11,525 nucleotides of DNA from the NCBI GenBank assembly GCA_024641725.1, contig JAHECM010000080.1, forward strand, positions 1-11,525. The letters run 5' to 3'. How positions within the stretch are numbered: position 1 is the first letter of the stretch; the number at the start of each line of letters is the position of its first letter. Under the pieces are notes generated by a model. It saw only the letters and a program-made list of their open reading frames with translations, made no database searches and had not been told where the DNA came from. Both the position numbers and the translations under genes were made by a program. The DNA is from Limnohabitans sp. Its GTDB lineage: Bacteria; Pseudomonadota; Gammaproteobacteria; Burkholderiales; Burkholderiaceae_C. Positions 1-5,899 of the stretch are shown here, one piece after another.

Positions 1-593
1 AAGACGGTTTTTACGTCAACCTGGGCATCGGCATCCCCACGCTGGTGGCCAACTTTGTGCCTGCCGACAAAGAAGTCTGGTTGCAAAGCGAAAACGGCAT
101 GCTGGGCATTGGCCCGTTCCCGACCGAAGACGAGGTCGATGCCGACCTGATCAACGCGGGCAAACAGACGGTGACGACCATCAAAGGCTCGTCCATCTTT
201 GGCAGCGAGCAGTCGTTTGCCATGATCCGTGGCGGCAAGATCAACCTGTCCATCTTGGGCGCCATGCAAGTGAGCGAAAAGGGCGATCTGGCCAACTGGA
301 TGATCCCCGGCAAGATGGTCAAGGGCATGGGCGGCGCGATGGACTTGGTGGCGGGCGTCAAGCGCGTGATCATCTTGATGGAGCACGTCGCCAAAAAGAA
401 AGACGGCACCGAAGACATGAAGATTTTGCCCAGCTGCACACTGCCCCTGACGGGCGTGGGCGTGGTGGACCGCATCATCACCGACATGGCCGTCATGGAC
501 GTGACCGATGCGGGCCTGAAAGTGGTGGAGCTGGCCCCGGGCGTGACGCCTGAGGCGCTGCAAAGCAAAACTGGGGTCAAGTTGATCTTCTGA
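1..593 (+). CDS. scoB: 3-oxoacid CoA-transferase subunit B (5' end cut by window edge)
   Basis: This is the beta subunit of a class I CoA-transferase, which moves CoA between succinyl-CoA (or acetyl-CoA) and a 3-oxoacid such as acetoacetate or 3-oxoadipate in ketone-body or aromatic-acid catabolism in the cytosol. The reading frame is open from position 3 to the TGA at 591-593, giving 196 visible residues. The family is about 210-218 residues, so only roughly 15-20 N-terminal residues are missing. The family signature LQSENG is present, and its glutamate (codon 90-92) is the residue that carries the CoA thioester. The family's C-terminal segment PLTGVGVVDRIITDMAV is also clear. The A subunit would be expected just upstream, outside the window. 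The gene ends 26 nt before a strong hairpin terminator, so it is probably the last gene of its operon. The exact 3-oxoacid (ScoB, AtoA or PcaJ role) cannot be told from sequence alone. Confidence 0.93.
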   Translation, partial: DGFYVNLGIGIPTLVANFVPADKEVWLQSENGMLGIGPFPTEDEVDADLINAGKQTVTTIKGSSIFGSEQSFAMIRGGKINLSILGAMQVSEKGDLANWMIPGKMVKGMGGAMDLVAGVKRVIILMEHVAKKKDGTEDMKILPSCTLPLTGVGVVDRIITDMAVMDVTDAGLKVVELAPGVTPEALQSKTGVKLIF

Positions 594-619
594 TCACCCG
601 CTCACTGAGCCCTGAAACG

Positions 620-661
620 ACAAAGGCCCCTGGTGGACACACCAGGGGCCTTTGTTATTTT
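620..661. terminator. Strong intrinsic terminator, probably bidirectional
   Basis: There is a perfect 16-bp stem: 620-635 (acaaaggcccctggtg) pairs with 640-655 around a 4-nt GACA loop. It is followed on the plus strand by tattttt-like T-rich sequence (656-661), which makes it the terminator of the CoA-transferase gene. Read on the minus strand, the hairpin sits immediately after the 3' end of the tRNA-Gly gene and is followed by a T-containing tail (TTTGTCGTTT). It can therefore also end the gabD/tRNA transcript. Its T-run touches the last base of the tRNA gene. Confidence 0.93.
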
Positions 662-734
662 GGAGCGGGTGATGGGGATCGAACCCACGTTATTTGCTTG
701 GGAAGCAAGAGTCCTACCATTGAACGACACCCGC
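661..734 (-). tRNA. tRNA-Gly, anticodon CCC
   Basis: The minus strand folds into a complete cloverleaf of 74 nt including an encoded CCA (661-663) and discriminator U73. The acceptor stem GCGGGTG/CACCCGC is perfect. The D arm is GTTC/GGAC. The anticodon loop is TTCCCAA, giving anticodon CCC (reads GGG glycine codons), and the T arm is GTGGG/CCCAT with loop TTCGATC. As I recall it, the overall sequence closely resembles the E. coli tRNA-Gly(CCC). The top pair of the anticodon stem, C27 with A43, is a mismatch; the other four pairs are good. The gene lies 13 nt downstream of the gabD stop on the same strand and directly before the hairpin at 620-655, so it may be co-transcribed with gabD or use a promoter inside gabD. 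I did not find an obvious promoter in the 13-nt gap. Confidence 0.97.
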
Positions 735-747
735 GAAGGGTTGTAGT

Positions 748-2229
748 TTACTTCAGGATGTCGCCCATGCAGAGGTACTTGAGTTCCACGTAGTCTTCAA
801 TGCCATGGCTCGAGCCTTCGCGGCCCAAGCCCGACTGCTTGACGCCGCCAAACGGCACGTGTTCGGTCGCCAAAATGCCCACGTTGATGCCGACCATGCC
901 GTATTCCAGTGCCTCGCTCACGCGGAAGATGCGGCCCACGTCGCGGCTGTAGAAGTAGCTGGCCAAGCCAAACTCGGTGTTGTTGGCCGCATCGATCGCT
1001 TCTTGTTCGGTCTTGAATTTGAAGATCGGCGCGAAGGGGCCAAAGGTTTCTTCTTTGGCGCAGACCATGTCGGCGGTGGCGTCGGCGATCACGGTGGGCT
1101 CAAAAAACTGCCCATTCAGGCGCTTGCCGCCCACCAGCACACGGCCGCCTTTGGCCAGCGCATCTTTCACATGGCGCTCGACCTTGTCCAGCGCGGCAGG
1201 CTCGATCAAGGGGCCTTGGTTCACGCCAGCGGCAAAGCCATTGCCCACCTTGGCGGTGTTTTTGACCAGGTTGGCGAACTTGGTGGTGAACTCCTCGTAC
1301 ACCGACTCCTGCACATAAATGCGGTTGGAGCACACACAGGTCTGGCCCGCGTTTCGGTACTTGCTGGCAAAAGCGCCTTCCACGGCGCTGTCGATGTCAG
1401 CGTCTTCGAACACGATGAAGGGGGCATTGCCACCGAGCTCGAGCGACATTTTTTTGACCGTGGGGGCCGACTGCGCCATCAAGATGCGGCCCACTTCGGT
1501 AGAGCCCGTGAAGCTGATGTGGCGCACCACGTCGCTCGCGCACAGCACCTTGCCCACGGCAATCGAGTTGTCGCTGTCTGCGGTGACCATGTTGAGCACG
1601 CCCGCCGGAATGCCCGCACGGATCGCCAGCTCGGCGGCGGCCAGTGCGGTGAGCGGTGTCAGCTCAGCGGGTTTGATGATGACCGGGCAGCCTGCGGCCA
1701 GTGCTGGGGCCACTTTGCGGGTGATCATGGCCAGCGGAAAGTTCCAGGGCGTGATGGCCGCGCACACGCCAATGGGCTGGCGCAGCACCATCAGGCGGCG
1801 GTTGTTGTCGAACTGGGGCAGCGTCTCGCCATTGATGCGCTTGGCTTCTTCGGCAAACCACTCGACAAAGCTGGCCCCATAGGCCACTTCGCCTTTGGCT
1901 TCGGGCAAGGGTTTGCCTTGCTCAGCGGTCATGATGCGGCCCAAATCGTCTTGGTTGGCCATCAGCAGGTCAAACCACTTGCGCATGATGATGCTGCGCT
2001 CTTTGGCGGTTTTGGCTCGCCATGCGGGCCAAGCGGCATTGGCAGCGGCAATGGCCGCTTCGGTTTCGGCTGGCCCCAGGTTGGCCACATCGGCCAAGTG
2101 CGCGCCCGTGGCCGGGTCGTGCACCGCAAAGCGGCTGCTGCCTGCGACCCATTGGCCACCAATCAAGGCGTCTGTTTTGAGCAAGCTGGGGTCGTTCAGC
2201 TGGGCGAGTGGGGATGTTTTCATGTCCAT
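748..2229 (-). CDS. gabD: NAD(P)-dependent succinate-semialdehyde dehydrogenase
   Basis: This cytosolic aldehyde dehydrogenase oxidises succinate semialdehyde to succinate, the last step of GABA degradation. Visible ALDH motifs are TPWNFPLAMITRK (residues 160-172), the cofactor-binding KPAE (K186), FTGSTEVG (240-247), the general base in ELGG (E264), the catalytic cysteine in NAGQTCVC (C298), and EETFGPF (393-399). KPAE together with NAGQTCVC is typical of GabD-type SSADH. C300, two residues after the nucleophile, matches the C-x-C pair that forms a redox-switch disulfide in human SSADH. Length is 493 aa against about 482 in E. coli. I chose the ATG at 2229 because GGAG lies 6 nt upstream; ATGs at 2241 and 2223 are in frame but less well placed. 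The frame stays open far upstream of 2241, but that part is antisense to alaS and is not coding. tRNA-Gly follows after 13 nt. An SSADH acting on related semialdehydes remains possible. Confidence 0.95.
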   Translation of the reverse strand: MDMKTSPLAQLNDPSLLKTDALIGGQWVAGSSRFAVHDPATGAHLADVANLGPAETEAAIAAANAAWPAWRAKTAKERSIIMRKWFDLLMANQDDLGRIMTAEQGKPLPEAKGEVAYGASFVEWFAEEAKRINGETLPQFDNNRRLMVLRQPIGVCAAITPWNFPLAMITRKVAPALAAGCPVIIKPAELTPLTALAAAELAIRAGIPAGVLNMVTADSDNSIAVGKVLCASDVVRHISFTGSTEVGRILMAQSAPTVKKMSLELGGNAPFIVFEDADIDSAVEGAFASKYRNAGQTCVCSNRIYVQESVYEEFTTKFANLVKNTAKVGNGFAAGVNQGPLIEPAALDKVERHVKDALAKGGRVLVGGKRLNGQFFEPTVIADATADMVCAKEETFGPFAPIFKFKTEQEAIDAANNTEFGLASYFYSRDVGRIFRVSEALEYGMVGINVGILATEHVPFGGVKQSGLGREGSSHGIEDYVELKYLCMGDILK

Positions 2230-2249
2230 GGGGGTCTCCATCAAGCGAT

Positions 2250-2274
2250 TGGCAATGTCCGGCCGAGTTTGCCA
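2250..2274. promoter_or_regulatory. Inverted repeat TGGCAA-N13-TTGCCA in the gabD leader (candidate operator)
   Basis: Arms tggcaa (2250-2255) and ttgcca (2269-2274) form a perfect 6-bp inverted repeat with a 13-nt spacer, 20 nt upstream of the chosen gabD start. Spaced dyads of this size are typical binding sites for dimeric regulators. No regulator gene is next to it, and no convincing -10/-35 pair for gabD could be placed around it. The assignment rests on symmetry and position only. Confidence 0.25.
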
Positions 2275-2309
2275 CGGGCGGCAGGGCTGTGCAGTTGTGT
2301 GGGAGACAC

Positions 2310-2355
2310 GGCGGCTCCTACAAGAGGGGAATCGCGCACGGGGTGCGGCTCCTAC
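2310..2355 (-). repeat. REP-like GTAG-headed palindromic element with a second partial copy
   Basis: Read on the minus strand from 2355, the element starts GTAGGAGC, then has a small hairpin CGCAC-CCC-GTGCG (2347-2335), then CGATT. This head-plus-hairpin layout resembles REP elements associated with RAYT transposases. The 11-nt head GTAGGAGCCGC recurs 34 nt further on, at 2321-2311, in the same orientation but without a matching hairpin, giving a doublet. It lies in the spacer between divergent gabD and alaS. No RAYT gene is in the window. Identification is by structure; family membership needs a genome-wide copy count. Confidence 0.55.
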
Positions 2356-2362
2356 GGGGGAG

Positions 2363-2391
2363 GCAGCTGCGAACAGCGGCAAACTTATAAT
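2363..2391 (+). promoter_or_regulatory. Probable alaS promoter (perfect -10 TATAAT, weak -35)
   Basis: A consensus TATAAT lies at 2386-2391, 30 nt before the alaS ATG, which would give a 5' leader of about 24 nt. Seventeen bases upstream the hexamer gcagct (2363-2368) is a poor -35 box, so either an activator or other contacts compensate, or the spacing differs. The -10 region contains the self-complementary TTATAA and could also be read leftward, but no good leftward -35 was found. The leader has no clear Shine-Dalgarno sequence before the ATG. Confidence 0.6.
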
Positions 2392-2421
2392 GCACGGTTG
2401 CACTTTTAGCAGAACAAAACC

Positions 2422-5073
2422 ATGAGCCAACCCGCCATCTCCGTTGCCGACATTCGCAAGACCTTTTTGGACTTTTTTGCGTCCAAGGGCCACACCGTGG
2501 TGCCTTCCAGCTCCCTGGTGCCGGGCAATGACCCCACTTTGATGTTCACCAACTCGGGCATGGTTCAGTTCAAAGACGTGTTTTTGGGTTCCGACAAGCG
2601 TTCTTACGTGCGCGCCGCCTCGGTGCAAGCTTGCCTGCGCGCCGGGGGCAAGCACAACGACCTCGAAAACGTGGGCTACACCGCCCGCCACCACACCTTT
2701 TTCGAGATGCTGGGCAACTGGTCGTTTGGCGACTACTTCAAGCGCGAATCGCTCGAATGGGCCTGGGAGCTGCTGACCCAGGTCTACAAGCTGCCTGCCG
2801 ACAAGCTCTATGCCACGGTCTACCAAGAGGACGACGAGGCCTACGGCATATGGGAAAACATCTTTGTCAAAGCGGGCTGGACGCCTGAGCGCATCCAAGC
2901 CGAAACCCGCATCATCCGCATTGGTGACAACAAAGGTGCCCGCTACAAGAGCGACAACTTCTGGATGATGGCCGACACCGGCCCCTGCGGCCCTTGCTCT
3001 GAAATCTTCTACGACCACGGCGACCACATCCCCGGCGGCCCACCCGGCAGCCCCGACGAAGACGGCGACCGCTTCATCGAAATTTGGAACAACGTGTTCA
3101 TGCAGTTCAACATGGCCGAAGACGGATCGGTCACGCCGCTGCCCGCGCCTTGCGTGGACACCGGCATGGGCCTCGAGCGTCTGGCAGCCATCTTGCAACA
3201 CGTGCACAGCAACTACGAGATCGACATTTTTGATGCCCTCATCAAAGCCGCCGCCCGCGAAACCGGCTGCACCGACCTGAGCCACAAGAGCTTGCGGGTG
3301 ATTGCCGACCACATCCGCGCGACATCTTTCTTGGTGAGCGACGGCGTGGTGCCCAGCAACGAAGGCCGGGGCTATGTGCAGCGCCGCATCATTCGCCGCG
3401 CCATCCGCCACGGCTATTTGCTTGGCAAAAAGACCCCGTTCTTCCACAAGCTGGTGCCCGACTTGGTCAAGCTCATGGGCGCGGCTTACCCCAACATGGC
3501 GTCACAAGCCGAGCGCATCACCGACATCTTGCGCATCGAAGAAGAGCGCTTCTTTGAGACGCTGCAAAGCGGCATGCAGATTCTGGACGCGGCCCTCGAA
3601 GGTGGCGTGAAGGTCTTGCCCGGCGAAGTGGCCTTCAAGCTGCACGACACCTATGGCTTCCCGCTCGATTTGTCGGCCGATGTGTGCCGCGAGCGTGACT
3701 TGAGCGTGGACGAAGCCGGGTTTGCCGTGGCCATGGAAAAGCAAAAAGCCCAGGCCCGCGCTGCAGGCAAGTTCAAGATGGACAAAGCGCTGGACTACAC
3801 CGGCGCTGGCAACGACTTTGTGGGCTACGACGAGTTGGCGGCGCACGCCAAGGTGCTGGCCCTGTATCTGGACGGCAACGCGGTGTCCGCACTCCAAGCC
3901 GGGCAGCAAGGCGTGGTGGTGCTCGACGCAACCCCGTTTTATGCCGAGTCCGGCGGCCAAGTGGGCGACCAAGGCCACATTCACCACGGCGGCGCCGAGT
4001 TTGAAGTGGGCGACACCCTCAAACTCAAGGCCGATGTGTTTGGCCACCACGGCACCTTGGTCAGCGGCAGCCTCAAGGTGGGCGACGCGGTCAAGGCCGA
4101 CGTCAACACCGAGCTGCGTGCCGCCACCGTGCGCAACCACAGCGCCACCCACTTGATGCACAAAGCCTTGCGCGAAGTGCTGGGCGGCCATGTGCAACAA
4201 AAAGGCAGCTTGGTCAACGCCGAGCGCACCCGCTTTGACTTTGCGCACAACGCCCCCGTGACCGATGCCGAAATCCGCCACATCGAAGCCAAAGTCAACG
4301 CCGAAATTTTGGCCAACGCTGCGGCCCAAGCGCGAGTGATGGACATCGAATCGGCCCAAAAAACCGGCGCCATGATGCTGTTTGGCGAGAAGTACGGCGA
4401 AACTGTGCGCGTGCTCGACATCGGTTCTAGCCGCGAGTTGTGCGGCGGCACCCACGTCAAAGCCACGGGCGACATTGGCCTGTTCAAAATCGTGGCCGAA
4501 GGCGGCGTGGCCGCAGGCGTGCGCCGCATCGAAGCCGTGACCGGCGCGAACGCCTTGGCCTATTTGCAACTCTTGGAAGAAACCGTGCAGCAGGCCGCAG
4601 GCAGCCTCAAGGCGCAACCGGCCGAGTTGAACCAACGCATCGCCCAAGTGCTCGACCAAGTCAAAGCGCTCGAAAAAGAAGTCACTGCGCTCAAAGGCAA
4701 AGTGGCCTCCGCCCAAAGCGACGAGCTGCTGACGCAAGCGGTGGACGTCAAAGGCACCCAGCTCTTGGTGGCCAAGCTCGAAGGTGCGGACGCCAAAACT
4801 TTGCGCGACACCATGGACAAGCTCAAGGACAAGATGAAGTCGGCCGTGATCGTGTTGGCGGCAGCGGACGGAGAAAAAGTCAACATCGCCGCAGGCGTGA
4901 CCACGGACAACACCGGCAAAGTCAAAGCCGGCGAGCTGGCCAACTTTGTGGCCCAGCAAGTAGGCGGCAAAGGCGGCGGCAAGCCCGACATGGCGATGGC
5001 TGGCGGCAGCGACTCCAAAGCCCTGCCAGCGGCCTTGGCCAGCGTGCAGGCTTGGGTGGCCGAGCGCCTGTGA
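2422..5073 (+). CDS. alaS: Alanyl-tRNA synthetase
   Basis: This class II aminoacyl-tRNA synthetase charges tRNA-Ala and clears mischarged Ser- and Gly-tRNA-Ala. Domains in order: the aminoacylation core with TNSGMVQFKDVFLG, HHTFFEMLGNWSFGDYF (from H90) and DTGPCGPCSEIFYD (about 184-198); the tRNA-recognition helices; the editing domain with zinc-site residues H573, H577, C674 and H678 (HSATH and CGGTH), which line up with H564, H568, C666 and H670 of E. coli; a coiled-coil-like segment around 730-780; and the C-terminal DHHA1-type domain with the glycine-rich loop GGKGGGKPD (from 848). At 883 aa it is full length (E. coli 876). All key residues are present. The ATG at 2422 starts the conserved N-terminus directly. 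TATAAT lies 30 nt upstream, and the next gene starts 4 nt after the stop, so the two probably share a transcript. Confidence 0.99.
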   Translation: MSQPAISVADIRKTFLDFFASKGHTVVPSSSLVPGNDPTLMFTNSGMVQFKDVFLGSDKRSYVRAASVQACLRAGGKHNDLENVGYTARHHTFFEMLGNWSFGDYFKRESLEWAWELLTQVYKLPADKLYATVYQEDDEAYGIWENIFVKAGWTPERIQAETRIIRIGDNKGARYKSDNFWMMADTGPCGPCSEIFYDHGDHIPGGPPGSPDEDGDRFIEIWNNVFMQFNMAEDGSVTPLPAPCVDTGMGLERLAAILQHVHSNYEIDIFDALIKAAARETGCTDLSHKSLRVIADHIRATSFLVSDGVVPSNEGRGYVQRRIIRRAIRHGYLLGKKTPFFHKLVPDLVKLMGAAYPNMASQAERITDILRIEEERFFETLQSGMQILDAALEGGVKVLPGEVAFKLHDTYGFPLDLSADVCRERDLSVDEAGFAVAMEKQKAQARAAGKFKMDKALDYTGAGNDFVGYDELAAHAKVLALYLDGNAVSALQAGQQGVVVLDATPFYAESGGQVGDQGHIHHGGAEFEVGDTLKLKADVFGHHGTLVSGSLKVGDAVKADVNTELRAATVRNHSATHLMHKALREVLGGHVQQKGSLVNAERTRFDFAHNAPVTDAEIRHIEAKVNAEILANAAAQARVMDIESAQKTGAMMLFGEKYGETVRVLDIGSSRELCGGTHVKATGDIGLFKIVAEGGVAAGVRRIEAVTGANALAYLQLLEETVQQAAGSLKAQPAELNQRIAQVLDQVKALEKEVTALKGKVASAQSDELLTQAVDVKGTQLLVAKLEGADAKTLRDTMDKLKDKMKSAVIVLAAADGEKVNIAAGVTTDNTGKVKAGELANFVAQQVGGKGGGKPDMAMAGGSDSKALPAALASVQAWVAERL

Positions 5074-5077
5074 GCTG

Positions 5078-5626
5078 ATGCTCACACTGGGGTGCCCTTT
5101 GGGGTTGCAAACGGGGTGGCCAGTGGGGTGTCCAGTGGCCAAGAGCCTGCTTGCCGCGTTGGCGTTGTGTTTGCCTTGTCTGGCCCAAGCCCAATTCCAA
5201 AAAACACCTTGGCAAGGCCCCACGCCCGCCATCGAGTTTCAAGACACGCAAGGCCAAAGCTGGACCACCGCCAAGCTCAAGGGGCGCACGGTGGTGCTGA
5301 ACTTTTGGGCCACTTGGTGCGCCCCCTGCAAAGAAGAGCTGCCGTCTTTGCAAACCCTGCATGAACTCGGCGGCGGCGACCCGGTGGTGATTGGCGTCAA
5401 TGTGCGCGAAACCGCCAGCCACGTCGCCCGCTACATGCGCAGCACGGACTTGCAGTTGCCCGTGGTGCTCGACCCCAAAGGTGACACCGCCAAACGCTGG
5501 GGCGTCAACACCTACCCCACCACCGTGCTCATCGACCCCAAGGGCCAAGCCCGCTGGCGCGTGGTCGGGCTGGTGGACTGGACCAGCGCCGACTCGGCCC
5601 AGTGGTTGACGGGGTTGAAGCGCTGA
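5078..5626 (+). CDS. TlpA/ResA-like periplasmic thiol-disulfide oxidoreductase
   Basis: This is a thioredoxin-fold protein of the TlpA/ResA/redoxin type, expected to reduce disulfides in the periplasm, for example in cytochrome c or metalloprotein maturation. The active site is WCAPC (C81 and C84 from this start), preceded by VVLNFWAT and followed by the cis-proline turn TYPTT (P147). A secretion signal is visible as AKSLLAALALCLPCLAQA with likely cleavage before QF (residue 39). The start is uncertain. The ATG at 5078 is 4 nt after the alaS stop and suits translational coupling, but it puts 20 uncharged residues, made of a four-residue G-C-P-L-like repeat, before the signal peptide. The GTG at 5135, preceded by GGGG at 6 nt, would give a cleaner signal peptide and a 163-aa protein. 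The substrate is not evident from the neighbours. Confidence 0.9.
   Translation: MLTLGCPLGLQTGWPVGCPVAKSLLAALALCLPCLAQAQFQKTPWQGPTPAIEFQDTQGQSWTTAKLKGRTVVLNFWATWCAPCKEELPSLQTLHELGGGDPVVIGVNVRETASHVARYMRSTDLQLPVVLDPKGDTAKRWGVNTYPTTVLIDPKGQARWRVVGLVDWTSADSAQWLTGLKR
5089..5136 (+). repeat. Four-unit 12-bp G-rich tandem repeat at the start of the TlpA-like gene
   Basis: GGGG runs occur at exactly 12-nt intervals (5089, 5101, 5113 and 5125). The units are ggggtgcccttt, ggggttgcaaac, ggggtggccagt and ggggtgtccagt. Units 3 and 4 differ at one position. In the frame of the ATG at 5078 they encode a degenerate tetrapeptide repeat (GCPL, GLQT, GWPV, GCPV). On the mRNA strand the four G-runs with 8-nt loops could form a G-quadruplex right at the translation start. 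The repeat is seen directly; any structural or regulatory role is inference. Confidence 0.75.
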
Positions 5627-5638
5627 TGGGCCTGCACT

Positions 5639-5657
5639 GAGGCGCAGCTGGCGCCTT
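5639..5657 (+). terminator. Possible weak terminator after the alaS/TlpA-like pair
   Basis: A 6-bp stem aggcgc/gcgcct (5640-5645 with 5651-5656), with a 5-nt AGCTG loop and one extra G-T pair at the base, lies 13 nt after the stop. It is followed by ttcctgt, which is only a short T-tract. The stem is short for an efficient intrinsic terminator, so this is tentative. Confidence 0.35.
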
Positions 5658-5713
5658 TCCTGTACCGACACTGAGCCCAGGTTTCGGCCAAAAACACTGC
5701 AAGATCAGCGTGC

Positions 5714-5747
5714 TCACCCAAGCGTGGAAGAACAGAAGCTTGGGTGA
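5714..5747. other. 10-bp inverted repeat in the 273-nt spacer before the transglutaminase-like gene
   Basis: Arms tcacccaagc (5714-5723) and gcttgggtga (5738-5747) are perfectly complementary across a 14-nt spacer. No T-run follows on either side, so it is not a normal intrinsic terminator. It could be an operator, an mRNA structure or a relic of a repeat. The rest of the spacer (5627-5899) holds a possible -10 gataat (5775-5780) without a good -35, a short palindrome GTTCTTGAAGAAC (5836-5848), and no convincing ORF. Confidence 0.45.
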
Positions 5748-5899
5748 CGCCATCGTGTGCGCGCGGCCTTCCGCGATAATCGCCCAGCCCGCTGCATCTT
5801 GCGCCGGGTGACCTGCCTTCGGGGCATGGGTGGCTGTTCTTGAAGAACGCTGCCTTGCATGTGCCGACACGTCTTTCCCAACATTCCGGAGTTCCCTGC

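Noticed and set aside
805..2409. 534-codon plus-strand reading frame antisense to gabD
   Set aside because: It overlaps a full, motif-complete gabD on the other strand and has a composition typical of antisense frames in GC-rich DNA.
748..3447. Very long minus-strand reading frame (899 codons) covering gabD and extending into alaS
   Set aside because: Only the part up to about 2229-2241 is gabD. The upstream part is antisense to the alaS start, has no family motifs and reads like codon-bias shadow of a GC-rich gene.
3502..5232. 576-codon minus-strand reading frame antisense to alaS
   Set aside because: It mirrors alaS codon structure and is rich in H, A, V and G. There is no recognisable domain, and alaS is unambiguous on the plus strand.
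5714..5747. Intrinsic terminator for the TlpA-like gene
   Set aside because: The stem is good but has a 14-nt loop and no T-run on either side, so terminator function is not supported.
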